A stretch of 64,000 nucleotides of DNA from JAVJUV01 sp047314965 (GTDB lineage: Bacteria > Pseudomonadota > Alphaproteobacteria > Rhodobacterales > Rhodobacteraceae), in NCBI RefSeq assembly GCF_047314965.1, contig NZ_JBLBVK010000055.1:236084-300083 (forward strand), in the 5' to 3' direction. Position numbers and translations under genes: made by a program. The notes beneath the pieces are model-generated. The model was not told the DNA's origin. It saw only the letters and a program-made list of their open reading frames with translations, and ran no database searches. Each line of letters opens with the position of its first letter. Position 1 is the first letter of the stretch. Shown here piece by piece: positions 55,425 through 63,733 of the stretch.

Positions 55425-56678
55425 TCAGTGCAGGTTGTGCTGGGCACCGGTCCCCTCCTCGTCCATCAGGCCGTGGCCGGTGGCGAACCGGTCGAGGCGG
55501 AAGCGTCTGGCGGACTCAAACGGGCGATCCTGGGCGATGAGATGCGCGAAGGCGAAGCCGGAGCCCGGCACCGCCTTGAAGCCGCCGTAACACCAGCCGC
55601 AGTTCAGGTAGAGACCTTCGATATGGGTCTTGTCGATGATCGGCGAGCCGTCGGGCGACATGTCCATGATCCCGCCCCAAGAGCGCAGAACGCGGGCGTG
55701 GCCGATCATGGGCATCAGCGTCATCGCCGCCTCGACCACGTGTTCCGCCATCGGCAGGTTGCCGCGTTGGGCGTAGGAGGCGTAGAAGTCCAGATCGCCA
55801 CCGAAGACAAGGCCGCCCTTGTCCGATTGGCTGATATAGAAATGGCCCATGCCGAAGGTGACGACCGTATCAAGGCAGGGCTTAAGCCCTTCGGTGACAA
55901 AGGCTTGCAGGATGTGGGACTCGATCGGAAGCCGCATCCCCGCCATCGCGGCCACCTGCCCCGAACGACCGGCGGCGGCCATTGCCACCTTTTTCGCCCG
56001 GATCGGGCCGCGCGTGGTCTGCACACCGGTGACGCGGCCGTTCTCGACATCGATACCGGTCACCTCGCATTGCTGGATCAGGTCGACGCCTCGCTGATCC
56101 GCGCCACGCGCAAAGCCCCAGGCCACGGCATCGTGGCGCGCCGTCCCGCCCCTTGGATGGTAGAGGCCGCCGTAGACGGGGAACCGGACGTTGTCGAAGT
56201 CGAGGAAGGGCAGCATTCTTCGCACGCCCTCGCGGTCGAGGAGAATGGCGTCGTCGCCCTGGTTGATCATCGAATTGCCGCGACGCGCCGAGTAGTCGCG
56301 CTGACCATCGGAATGGAACAGGTTGATGATGCCCCGCTGGGAATGCATCACGTTGAAGTTCAGACTGGCTTCAAGCCCCTCCCATAACTTCAGGGAATGG
56401 CTGTAGAATTCGGAGTTTCCCGGCAGGTTGTAATTGGCGCGGACAATGGTGGTGTTCCGGCCCACATTGCCGCCGCCCAAATACCCTTTTTCCAGAACCG
56501 CGATATTGGTCAGCCCATGTTCGCTGGCGAGGTAATAGGCGGTTGCCAGCCCGTGACCCCCGCCACCGATGATGACCGCATCATATTCCGCTTTCGGTTC
56601 AGGATCGCGCCAGACAGGTTTCCAGCCGGATTGACCGCGCAATCCTTCGCGAAACACCCGCCATCCTGAATACCGCAT
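55425..56678 (-). CDS. soxB: Sarcosine oxidase beta subunit
   Basis: 417-residue FAD/FMN flavoprotein carrying the oxidase centre. The dinucleotide fold A-V-I-I-G-G-G-G-H-G-L-A-T-A-Y-Y-L near 35 is exact, and the flavin-linkage region H-S-Q-R-G-I-I-N-L near 110 and the C-terminal C-G-W-C-Y-G-G-F-K-A match SoxB. The start ATG at 56678 follows AAGGGAA. It is the first gene of the operon, so the promoter is in the short 56730-56816 gap or within the upstream frame. Confidence 0.97.
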   Translation of the reverse strand: MRYSGWRVFREGLRGQSGWKPVWRDPEPKAEYDAVIIGGGGHGLATAYYLASEHGLTNIAVLEKGYLGGGNVGRNTTIVRANYNLPGNSEFYSHSLKLWEGLEASLNFNVMHSQRGIINLFHSDGQRDYSARRGNSMINQGDDAILLDREGVRRMLPFLDFDNVRFPVYGGLYHPRGGTARHDAVAWGFARGADQRGVDLIQQCEVTGIDVENGRVTGVQTTRGPIRAKKVAMAAAGRSGQVAAMAGMRLPIESHILQAFVTEGLKPCLDTVVTFGMGHFYISQSDKGGLVFGGDLDFYASYAQRGNLPMAEHVVEAAMTLMPMIGHARVLRSWGGIMDMSPDGSPIIDKTHIEGLYLNCGWCYGGFKAVPGSGFAFAHLIAQDRPFESARRFRLDRFATGHGLMDEEGTGAQHNLH

Positions 56679-56762
56679 GATGCCATTCCCTTTCACAGCG
56701 ATGGAAACAACGCCAGCAGCCAGTTGCAAAGCAGTTTTGCGACATTTTCGGGCGGAAACCGC

Positions 56763-56790
56763 AAAAAAGAGCCGGATCGGAAGATCCGGC
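56763..56790 (-). terminator. Terminator of the minus-strand TadG/TadE genes
   Basis: GCCGGATC and GATCCGGC form a perfect 8-bp stem with a four-base loop; on the minus strand TC and six Ts follow. It lies about 26 bp after the stop of the large TadG-like gene and before soxB, isolating the two operons. Confidence 0.88.
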
Positions 56791-56816
56791 CCTCAAAACC
56801 TTGTGTCCCGAAGAAG

Positions 56817-58169
56817 TTACTTCGCGAGGCGGAAGTACTCGGCAAGGAAGCTGTGCTCCATGCCCGAACCGCAGAACGAGAAGTTCATGTTCGAGGTCGA
56901 GTCGATACGCCCGCCGGCCACGATGGAGGCGCCCTGAAGACCGTTGGCGTTCGATGTGAATTCGACATCCCCGCCCGCGATGATCTGGCTGCCATAAAGC
57001 TCGATACCAGCCGAGAAATCGATGTCGCCCTTGGCGATGAACTGAACACCGCCGCCCGCGGCACACCCGTCATCTTCGCCCAGAACGATATTTGCGGGCG
57101 ATTTGAATGCGTTGCCGCCGGCATAGGTCGTCAGGATCACCGTATCTTTGAACTTGAGGCCGCCGCTGACCTCGACCGGGCAGTCGGCGATGAGCACGAT
57201 CCCGTCGAACACGCCGCTTCCCTTGTTCACAAGGTCGACCTTGTTGCAGGAAATCTTGTAGACCCGGCCCTTTTGCAGGTCACTCGGTTCGATGACGTAT
57301 TTGTTGCCCTGGCGCAATGAAGGCATATCAACGTCGATCTGTATCACATTGAAGTTGTTTGTATAATCACGGGCGTATCGGCTGTGACGATCCTGCAAAC
57401 CGGCCGCGATCAGATCGATGCGGTTGAGGATCTTGATGAACCACTTGCCTTCGCGCAGCGCGTCTTCCAGGCCTTCGTTCCTGTCCTCGCCGTTACCGGT
57501 GATGTTCACCACCATGTCGGTCGTGTCGGGCATGGACACGACGGTGCCGGACTCGAAGAAGTTGTTGTTGTTGATGGTGACGTGGCTGTTCGAGTGCAGG
57601 CAGAAGCCGTTGAAGTAGGAGTTGTTCGACTGGATATCGATAACGCTTTCTGCCACGAAACCTTCGATCAGGCAGGTGGGAATGAAGGTCTCGAACACGG
57701 CGGACGTGCGGACGTTCCAGTCCCATAGGCCGACGAATTGCAGCAGGAAGGTAGTGACCGGATTGCCGTTTCTGGTGAGCCGTTCGGTCGTGACCAGAAC
57801 CGCGTTGCGGCTGTTTACGTCGGCGGTGAACTGTCCGGTCTCGCGGTCGTAGTCGCCGAAAGTGATGTTCTGCTGGGTCAGGACGTCGCCGAAAAGCTCT
57901 TGCGGCATGTTCTGAGCAGCAACGGCCAGCGCCTTGTCCTTGGCATCCTGCGCCGAGTGCCACTCGCGCTCGACAAGGGCAGCATGAGCGGCCGTATCTG
58001 CGGCAACCTGCAACTGCGTGCGGGCGGAAACGACATTGGCGACATCGATCGCGAGACCGCCGAGAATTGCGATGGCGGCCAGGAAGAAGATGTTCATGAC
58101 CGTCAATCCGCCGTCTTCGGCGCGATTGAAACAGGTTGCAAAGCTACCGGCGGAACCGAAGAGAGCCAT
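56817..58169 (-). CDS. TadG-like pilus-assembly protein with beta-repeat insert
   Basis: 450 residues. It starts as a TadE/TadG-type protein (F-N-R-A-E-D-G-G-L-T-V-M-N-I-F-F-L-A-A-I-A-I-L-G-G-L-A-I-D then V-A-N-V-V-S-A-R-T-Q-L-Q-V-A-A-D), so one N-terminal transmembrane helix holds a large periplasmic or surface domain. That domain holds Asn-rich strands (near residue 170) and a C-terminal G-G-V-Q-F-I-A-K-G-D-I-D-F-S-type repeat region that looks like a parallel beta-helix. It follows a TadE-like gene by 1 bp. The function within the Tad machine is unclear. Confidence 0.85.
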   Translation of the reverse strand: MALFGSAGSFATCFNRAEDGGLTVMNIFFLAAIAILGGLAIDVANVVSARTQLQVAADTAAHAALVEREWHSAQDAKDKALAVAAQNMPQELFGDVLTQQNITFGDYDRETGQFTADVNSRNAVLVTTERLTRNGNPVTTFLLQFVGLWDWNVRTSAVFETFIPTCLIEGFVAESVIDIQSNNSYFNGFCLHSNSHVTINNNNFFESGTVVSMPDTTDMVVNITGNGEDRNEGLEDALREGKWFIKILNRIDLIAAGLQDRHSRYARDYTNNFNVIQIDVDMPSLRQGNKYVIEPSDLQKGRVYKISCNKVDLVNKGSGVFDGIVLIADCPVEVSGGLKFKDTVILTTYAGGNAFKSPANIVLGEDDGCAAGGGVQFIAKGDIDFSAGIELYGSQIIAGGDVEFTSNANGLQGASIVAGGRIDSTSNMNFSFCGSGMEHSFLAEYFRLAK

Positions 58170-58170
58170 C

Positions 58171-58596
58171 TCAGAACTCCTGAACCATTTGAGAGACCAC
58201 CTGCATTTCGAACGAGCTGAACGAGGTGAAGAAACCCACTGCATCCAGATCCGCAGCGGGAAGGCTGATGACGGTTGTGACGATGCCGTCATTGAAGACG
58301 GTCTGGGCGGAGGCGTTCGGACTGATGCGTTCCAGCGATGCCTCGATGAAGTCCGTCGCCTCGTCGGCGCTGGTGAACGCACCGGTCGAAAAGCCTCGGT
58401 TCGCATCCTGCGCGACCTGAAGCGCCTGTGCCTGGCCGTAGAAGATCAGCGCCGCGTCCGTGACCAGCGTCAGCAGAACGAAGAAGAACGGCACCCATAG
58501 CACCGCTTCCACGGTGACTGCGCCGTCTTCACGCCGAAAGCGCCGCATCGCGGCGCCAATCAGCGATTGTTTTTTCAGGGATTTCCCGACCACCAT
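58171..58596 (-). CDS. TadE-like pilus protein
   Basis: 141 residues with a short basic lead (M-R-R-F-R-R-E-D-G-A-V-T-V-E-A-V-L-W-V-P) then a single hydrophobic helix, the TadE/pseudopilin-type N-terminus with conserved Glu five residues after the Gly. The remainder is a small extracytoplasmic domain. It is a likely minor pilin of a Flp/Tad system. It lies 4 bp after the neighbouring TadE-like gene and 1 bp before the TadG-like gene. Confidence 0.9.
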   Translation of the reverse strand: MVVGKSLKKQSLIGAAMRRFRREDGAVTVEAVLWVPFFFVLLTLVTDAALIFYGQAQALQVAQDANRGFSTGAFTSADEATDFIEASLERISPNASAQTVFNDGIVTTVISLPAADLDAVGFFTSFSSFEMQVVSQMVQEF

Positions 58597-58600
58597 GGAT

Positions 58601-59044
58601 TCAACTTTCGATGACGTGCTGCGCCGACACAGTCACGCGGATACTCGTGAATTTCGAAATCAGGCCGACGGCCATGATATCGGCCGCGGGGATCGTCGCG
58701 ACCGTGGAGATGAGTCCGTTCGTGGTGTCGATGGTGGCGTCGACCTCTGCGTTGGCGCTGAGATGCGAAAGCACCGCTTCGCCACGCTCTTCGACCTCTT
58801 CCTCGGTGACGTAGAAACCGGAGGATGCAAGGCGATTGAGATCCTGAATCGCGCGCTGCGCCTGCGCCTGCCCATTGAACATGAGGGATGCGTCAACGAT
58901 CAGGGTGAGAAAGAATGCATAAACGGGGAGCCAGAGCACCCCCTCGACGGTGACGGCACCTTCATCGTCGCCGAAGAAAGCCGTCACGCGCCGCGTCACT
59001 GATCCCTGCACCAAACTCATAACCACGAACTCGTTAAATTTCAC
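58601..59044 (-). CDS. TadE-like pilus protein (first of three-gene set)
   Basis: 147 residues from a GTG at 59044; ATG at 59020 is an alternative start that leaves the same E-G-A-V-T-V-E-G-V-L-W-L-P pre-pilin-like region and hydrophobic helix. The architecture is the same as the next gene, to which it is clearly paralogous in its first 70 residues (both have A-V-T-V-E-x-V-L-W-x-P). It heads the minus-strand set; the promoter would lie in 59045-59219. Confidence 0.87.
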   Translation of the reverse strand: MKFNEFVVMSLVQGSVTRRVTAFFGDDEGAVTVEGVLWLPVYAFFLTLIVDASLMFNGQAQAQRAIQDLNRLASSGFYVTEEEVEERGEAVLSHLSANAEVDATIDTTNGLISTVATIPAADIMAVGLISKFTSIRVTVSAQHVIES

Positions 59045-59201
59045 AGGTTTGATATAGCACCAGGATTTTGGCGGAATTCAGGGGGCTTTAAGATGTTTTT
59101 GGTAAAAAAAATGGCGCTAGTTCAGGCACTTCACTGGCAACTGTTCTTGCAGAGATCTCAATCCCGGAAATACCCGAGGTTTGTTTCCGATACCCGGTCT
59201 T

Positions 59202-59219
59202 TAAAGCGGCCAAGCCGCG
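59202..59219 (-). terminator. Short hairpin after glutamate dehydrogenase
   Basis: On the minus strand GCGGC-TTG-GCCGC is followed by TTTAAA, starting one base after the gdhA stop. It is a weak terminator candidate. The remaining 59045-59201 region shows only an A8 run and no gene. Confidence 0.5.
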
Positions 59220-60656
59220 TCAAAGACCCTTTGCGCGATAACTGGCGGCAACCCGTTCGATAGCGACGATATAAGCAGCTGTCCTCAAGTCGGTGACGTC
59301 ATCGCGTGAGCGCCACTTGGCGTGCATCGCCTGGTAGGCGCCGCGCATCGTGTCGTCGAGACCAGAGCGCACCAGCTCCAACTCGCCCGCTCCGCGCAGG
59401 TATTGCTCCTTGAAACCGGGCGACAGAGTCCAGCCGACACCGGTGTCGCGCGACAGCCGCTCCAGTTCATCCACGATAAGCTGGTGACGCGACTCTTCCT
59501 GCCGGCGCTGCATGCGGCCGAAACGGATGTGGCTTAGGTTTTTCACCCATTCGAAATACGACACCGTCACACCGCCGGCGTTTGCATACATATCAGGAAT
59601 GATCACCGTTCCCTTCTTGCGCAACACCTCGTCCGCACCCGCCGTGACCGGACCATTCGCGGCCTCGATGATGAGCGGAGCCTTGATACGATCCGCGTTC
59701 GAAATATTGATCACCCCTTCGAGCGCGGCCGGAATCAGGATATCGCAGGGATGTTCCAGCAGAACGGCCCCGGCCTCGATCCGTTGCGCGTTCGGATACC
59801 CGGTCACGCCGCCGTGCTGGACGATCCAGTTCCGAACTTCCTCGATGTTCAGGCCATCCTCGTCGAGAAGGGCCCCGTCCCGCTCGATCACTCCGATGAT
59901 CCTCGCGCCATCCTCTTCGGAAAGGAACTTGGCGGCATGGTAGCCGACGTTGCCCAGCCCCTGCACGATCACCTTTTTTCCGTCCAGGGTCCCGGAGAGG
60001 CCCGCCTCGGCCAAATCGTCCGGGTGGCGGAAGAATTCCTGCAAAGCGTACTGAACGCCCCTGCCCGTCGCCTCGACCCGGCCCTGGATACCGCCCGCGT
60101 TCACAGGCTTTCCCGTCACGCAGGCGCGCGCGTTGATATCGGTTGTGTTCATCCTGGCATATTGGTCTGCGATCCAGGCCATCTCGCGCTCGCCGGTTCC
60201 CATGTCGGGAGCCGGGACGTTCTGGCTGGGATTGATCAGGTCGCGTTTCGCCAGCTCATAGGCGAAGCGGCGCGTGATGCGCTCCAGTTCGTCCTCGTCG
60301 TACTCCCGCGGATCGATGCACAGGCCCCCCTTGGAACCGCCGAACGGCGTTTCGACAAGCGCGCATTTGTAGGTCATCAGAGCCGCAAGCGCCTCGACCT
60401 CGTCCTGGTTTACGCCAAGAGAGTATCGAATGCCGCCCTTCACAGGCTCCATATGTTCGGAATGGACCGAGCGGTAACCGGTAAAGGTGTGGATCTGCCC
60501 ACGCAACTTGACGCCGAAGCGCACGGTGTAAGTCGAGTTGCAGACCCTGATCTTGTCTTCAAGCCCCGGAGGCAAGTCCATCAGCGCGACAGCGCGGTTG
60601 AACATGAGATCGACGCTTTCGCGGAAAGACGGTTCTTTGACTGGCGCTCCGTCCAT
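59220..60656 (-). CDS. gdhA: Glutamate dehydrogenase (Glu/Leu/Phe/Val family)
   Basis: 478 residues catalysing reversible oxidative deamination of glutamate to 2-oxoglutarate. The substrate region G-G-I-R-Y...M-T-Y-K-C-A-L-V-E-T-P-F-G-G-S-K-G-G, the D-M-G-T-G-E-R-E-M block and the nucleotide loop G-L-G-N-V-G-Y-H-A-A are intact. The length fits the eukaryote-like or NAD-specific small GDHs found in alphaproteobacteria. It stands alone between two pilus-type clusters. Cofactor preference cannot be settled by eye. Confidence 0.94.
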   Translation of the reverse strand: MDGAPVKEPSFRESVDLMFNRAVALMDLPPGLEDKIRVCNSTYTVRFGVKLRGQIHTFTGYRSVHSEHMEPVKGGIRYSLGVNQDEVEALAALMTYKCALVETPFGGSKGGLCIDPREYDEDELERITRRFAYELAKRDLINPSQNVPAPDMGTGEREMAWIADQYARMNTTDINARACVTGKPVNAGGIQGRVEATGRGVQYALQEFFRHPDDLAEAGLSGTLDGKKVIVQGLGNVGYHAAKFLSEEDGARIIGVIERDGALLDEDGLNIEEVRNWIVQHGGVTGYPNAQRIEAGAVLLEHPCDILIPAALEGVINISNADRIKAPLIIEAANGPVTAGADEVLRKKGTVIIPDMYANAGGVTVSYFEWVKNLSHIRFGRMQRRQEESRHQLIVDELERLSRDTGVGWTLSPGFKEQYLRGAGELELVRSGLDDTMRGAYQAMHAKWRSRDDVTDLRTAAYIVAIERVAASYRAKGL

Positions 60657-60957
60657 GAATTTCCTCCCTGAAGTCCTTGCCGAATCGCTCGATTGCCAGG
60701 TTATTTTCCCGGCCTTTCGGGAACCCTAACACGCGCGGAAGAGAGGTGCACGGGGGATGGCTCTTCACCGATCTTCCCTGCTTCACGATCAATCGAAGCG
60801 GCAAATCGGGATTGTTTGCGCTTTTTTGTCAACGGACCCAGAAAATCCGATTTGCCGACCTGATTTCGGACACAAATCTAATTCAAAGTAAGTTTGTAGT
60901 TTGTTTGCGTGAATGTCTTCGAGTTAAGATACGCGCATAGTTAGTGAGTGTTGTCCA
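60657..60957. promoter_or_regulatory. Divergent promoter region with 11-bp inverted repeat
   Basis: No gene. CGGCAAATCGG (60799-60809) and its exact complement CCGATTTGCCG (60847-60857) are separated by 37 bases and extend three further pairs past a single bulged G. It lies between the gdhA and pilus-gene starts, so it could be a paired operator or a leader hairpin of the gdhA mRNA. Confidence 0.5.
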
Positions 60958-62790
60958 ATGCGGACGTTTATCGATTGCAGGATTTCCAGCGCGCCTCGGC
61001 TGCGATCTGTTTGGGCTCGGGAAGAGTCCTTTCGCTCTGGTGAAGCCGGCTCATTGACTATCTTCAGCCTCTTCCTGTTCGTGATACTTCTTATGGTCGC
61101 CGGCATGGCTGTGGACATGGTGCACCAGGAACAGCGCCGCGTCGCCATGCAAAACGCCGTCGACAGCGCAGTTCTTGCTTCGACCAGCCTCACCCAGACA
61201 CTGGACCAGGAAGCGCTGGTCAAAGACTATGTCGCGAAGGCAGGCTTCGATCCCGACTCCGTGGCAGTCACGACGGTCAACGAGCACGCCGGCAACGGAA
61301 TTGGTCTGGTCAGCCGGCAGGTTTCCGTCATTTCGGACGTTTCCACGGATACAATGTTCATGGGCCTGATGGGGTTCTCAAGCCTTTCCAGCCCGGCAGA
61401 CAGCTCGGCAATTGAATCCAGCGAGAATGTCGAGATCTCGCTTATCCTTGACATCTCCGACTCGATGAACTGGGCAAGCGCCGATCCGTCCAAGTCGAAG
61501 ATTTCCGCCCTTCAGGAAGCTGCAAAGACATTCGTCGATGCGGTATTTGCGACCAACGATCCGCAACGCGTCTCGATCAGTATCATCCCCTACAACCACC
61601 AAGTTTATGCCTCGCAGGAACTTTTGTCTCGCCTGCCGCTCAACGACGCGACCACCCCGGTGACAGCTCCGGCCACGTATCCGGGTTCGCTGACCAGCTA
61701 CCAGGTCGGCGACCTGGAAGCGCCCTGCCTCATTTTCGATGACGCGGACTTCCAGACGCTCTCCCTTGGTGCAAGCGGAGGGTTTGACCGGTCAAGCAGC
61801 TTTCTGTCGGACAACTACCACTGGGGAATGAACGGCCTTGTGCAACAGCAATACGAGGCGCCTTACGAATGGGCGAAGTGGTGCGGCGACCATTACGCAA
61901 AGATCCTCCCGTTCTCGAATGACCCCGTCGCACTGAAGACCCATATCGATAGCCTTGAGGCGCAAGGCGCCACGGCCATCAACCTTGCCATGAATTGGGG
62001 CCTTGGCCTTCTGGACAACAGCATGCAGGGCGTTGTGACGGACATGATTGCCGCCAATGAACTGTCGGCGGATGTTGCTGGCCGCCCATTCGCCTACAAT
62101 GCGCCATCCACCCACAAATTCGTCATCCTCATGACGGACGGAGCGAACACCAACCAGCGGGACATGAAACCGGAGTTCAAGGAAGGTCCGACGCGTGCCT
62201 GGTATGCGCCTTCGGCCGCCACGGGCACGGTAAGCTACGATGATACGCAGGTCACCACGGACCAGGACGGAAACCAGGTGACCACGGTCACGCCGGTGAC
62301 TCGCGACAAGAACAGCTATGACAGCTACTTCGTTCTTATGCCGAACAATCCCGCGGACCAGCGCTGGTACGTGCCGGGCTCTCCCTGGACCACTGCAGAC
62401 GACCAGTACGTGCCCGAAACCGATCTGCCTGCCGATGCCATGCAGCTTGACTATCACGAGCTTTACAACCGCTTCGGCGTAAGGTCGGCTGCCCGGTTCC
62501 TGTTCCAACATTCGGACTTCGCCGCCTACTCGGCCCATTTCAACGGGATGATGGATGCCGGCGGTTGGGGCGTGGCGGACACGCGGCTGGATCAGCTGTG
62601 CACCGAGGCCAAGACACGAAGCACCGTCAAGGTCTTCTCCGTCGCCTTCGAAGCGCCTGCCAGTGGCCAGACCGCCCTTCAAAACTGCGCCTATGCACCA
62701 GGATATTATTTCGACGTCGACGGTACAGATATCAAAACTGCCTTCCAGTCGATCGCAAGTCAGATCGCTGTTCTCAGGCTCAAGGAGTAA
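60958..62790 (+). CDS. TadG-like protein with von Willebrand A domain
   Basis: 610 residues. The N-terminal TadE/G-like segment (E-A-G-S-L-T-I-F-S-L-F-L-F-V-I-L-L-M-V-A-G) anchors it. From about residue 160 a VWA domain follows with an intact MIDAS motif D-I-S-D-S (L-I-L-D-I-S-D-S-M-N-W) and later V-I-L-M-T-D-G-A-N. A long insertion with repeated T-V/T-T-D-Q-D-G-N-Q-V is likely disordered. VWA-TadG proteins belong to Flp/Tad loci and may mediate adhesion or assembly. It is the first gene of the plus-strand set. Confidence 0.92.
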   Translation: MRTFIDCRISSAPRLRSVWAREESFRSGEAGSLTIFSLFLFVILLMVAGMAVDMVHQEQRRVAMQNAVDSAVLASTSLTQTLDQEALVKDYVAKAGFDPDSVAVTTVNEHAGNGIGLVSRQVSVISDVSTDTMFMGLMGFSSLSSPADSSAIESSENVEISLILDISDSMNWASADPSKSKISALQEAAKTFVDAVFATNDPQRVSISIIPYNHQVYASQELLSRLPLNDATTPVTAPATYPGSLTSYQVGDLEAPCLIFDDADFQTLSLGASGGFDRSSSFLSDNYHWGMNGLVQQQYEAPYEWAKWCGDHYAKILPFSNDPVALKTHIDSLEAQGATAINLAMNWGLGLLDNSMQGVVTDMIAANELSADVAGRPFAYNAPSTHKFVILMTDGANTNQRDMKPEFKEGPTRAWYAPSAATGTVSYDDTQVTTDQDGNQVTTVTPVTRDKNSYDSYFVLMPNNPADQRWYVPGSPWTTADDQYVPETDLPADAMQLDYHELYNRFGVRSAARFLFQHSDFAAYSAHFNGMMDAGGWGVADTRLDQLCTEAKTRSTVKVFSVAFEAPASGQTALQNCAYAPGYYFDVDGTDIKTAFQSIASQIAVLRLKE

Positions 62791-62795
62791 ATACT

Positions 62796-63722
62796 GTGAA
62801 TTGTTTTGTTAAAAAGTTACGCAAGTTCGCAAATAAGCAAGATGGAAACGCCACGATCGAATTCGTGATCCTGTTTCCGGGCATCATGTTCCTGTTCCTG
62901 GTCGGCTTCGAGGCAGGCTACTATATGGTTCGCAACGCCTCTCTGGAGCGCGCGGTGGATATCAGCGTACGTGACGTGCGTCTGAGCAACGGCCAGATAC
63001 CGAACCTGGATCAGTTCAAGCAGAACCTTTGCGCACAGGCCAACATTCTGGAGAACTGCGAAGGCTCCGTGAAAGTCGACGTGGAGCCGATCGCAAAAGG
63101 TTCCGGCGGTATCGCCGCCGTGGCGAATGGCCCGGTGCGTTGCGTGGACAAGGCTGCTCCGGCCAACAGGCCAGCCAACGACATCTACGACGTCGGTGCC
63201 GAAAACCAGATGATGGTTATGCGCGTCTGCCTGTTGAGCCAACCGATGTTCCCGACAACCGGTCTGGGCGTCGGAATGAAAATCGACACGGATGGCAACT
63301 ACGCGATCGTGGCGACGACGGCATTCGTGAACGAGCCTGGCGCACGTGATCTGTGCGGCACCGGCAATGGCGTTGGCTGCGGCACCGGCTATGGCGGCGG
63401 CAATGGCAACAACATGGGTGTCGGCGCGACGAACGGCCTTGGCATCGGGGGCGACCCGTCCACCAACTCTGGTGATGGCAATGGAAATTCGTCCGCCACC
63501 AATGGGGACTCCGGAACCAGCAACGGTAACGGCGCTTCGACCAGCAGTGGCAACCAGGGCAACGGCAATGGGAATGTCACGACTGGCACAAGTGGCTCTA
63601 CCGGAACCACCGGCGGCACCACGATCAGTACGAACAACGGGAACGGGAACGGCAACAGCAACGGCAATGGGAACGGCAACGGGGGTACCTGTGACCCCGC
63701 AAACGATCCCAACTGCATTTGA
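62796..63722 (+). CDS. TadE-like pilin with long Asn/Gly-rich tail
   Basis: 308 residues from GTG 62796, set by an ideal AAGGAG eight bases upstream. The TadE N-terminus (K-Q-D-G-N-A-T-I-E-F-V-I-L-F-P-G-I-M-F-L-F-L) has the conserved Glu, and a 130-residue core with four or more Cys follows. Residues about 185-300 are a low-complexity tail of Asn, Gly, Ser and Thr with many N-G-N-G steps, ending G-T-C-D-P-A-N-D-P-N-C-I with two Cys. The tail is absent from usual TadE proteins and would be surface-exposed and flexible. Confidence 0.9.
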   Translation: MNCFVKKLRKFANKQDGNATIEFVILFPGIMFLFLVGFEAGYYMVRNASLERAVDISVRDVRLSNGQIPNLDQFKQNLCAQANILENCEGSVKVDVEPIAKGSGGIAAVANGPVRCVDKAAPANRPANDIYDVGAENQMMVMRVCLLSQPMFPTTGLGVGMKIDTDGNYAIVATTAFVNEPGARDLCGTGNGVGCGTGYGGGNGNNMGVGATNGLGIGGDPSTNSGDGNGNSSATNGDSGTSNGNGASTSSGNQGNGNGNVTTGTSGSTGTTGGTTISTNNGNGNGNSNGNGNGNGGTCDPANDPNCI

Positions 63723-63733
63723 TGGAGCACCAC

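Noticed and set aside
60920..60945. CtrA box ahead of the pilus genes
   Set aside because: TTAA is followed by a second TTA-like half-site at the wrong distance (13, not 7 bases).
63360..63710. CRISPR-like or minisatellite array in the NG-rich tail
   Set aside because: The repeats are short coding steps (Asn-Gly) in an open frame, with no spacers of constant length.
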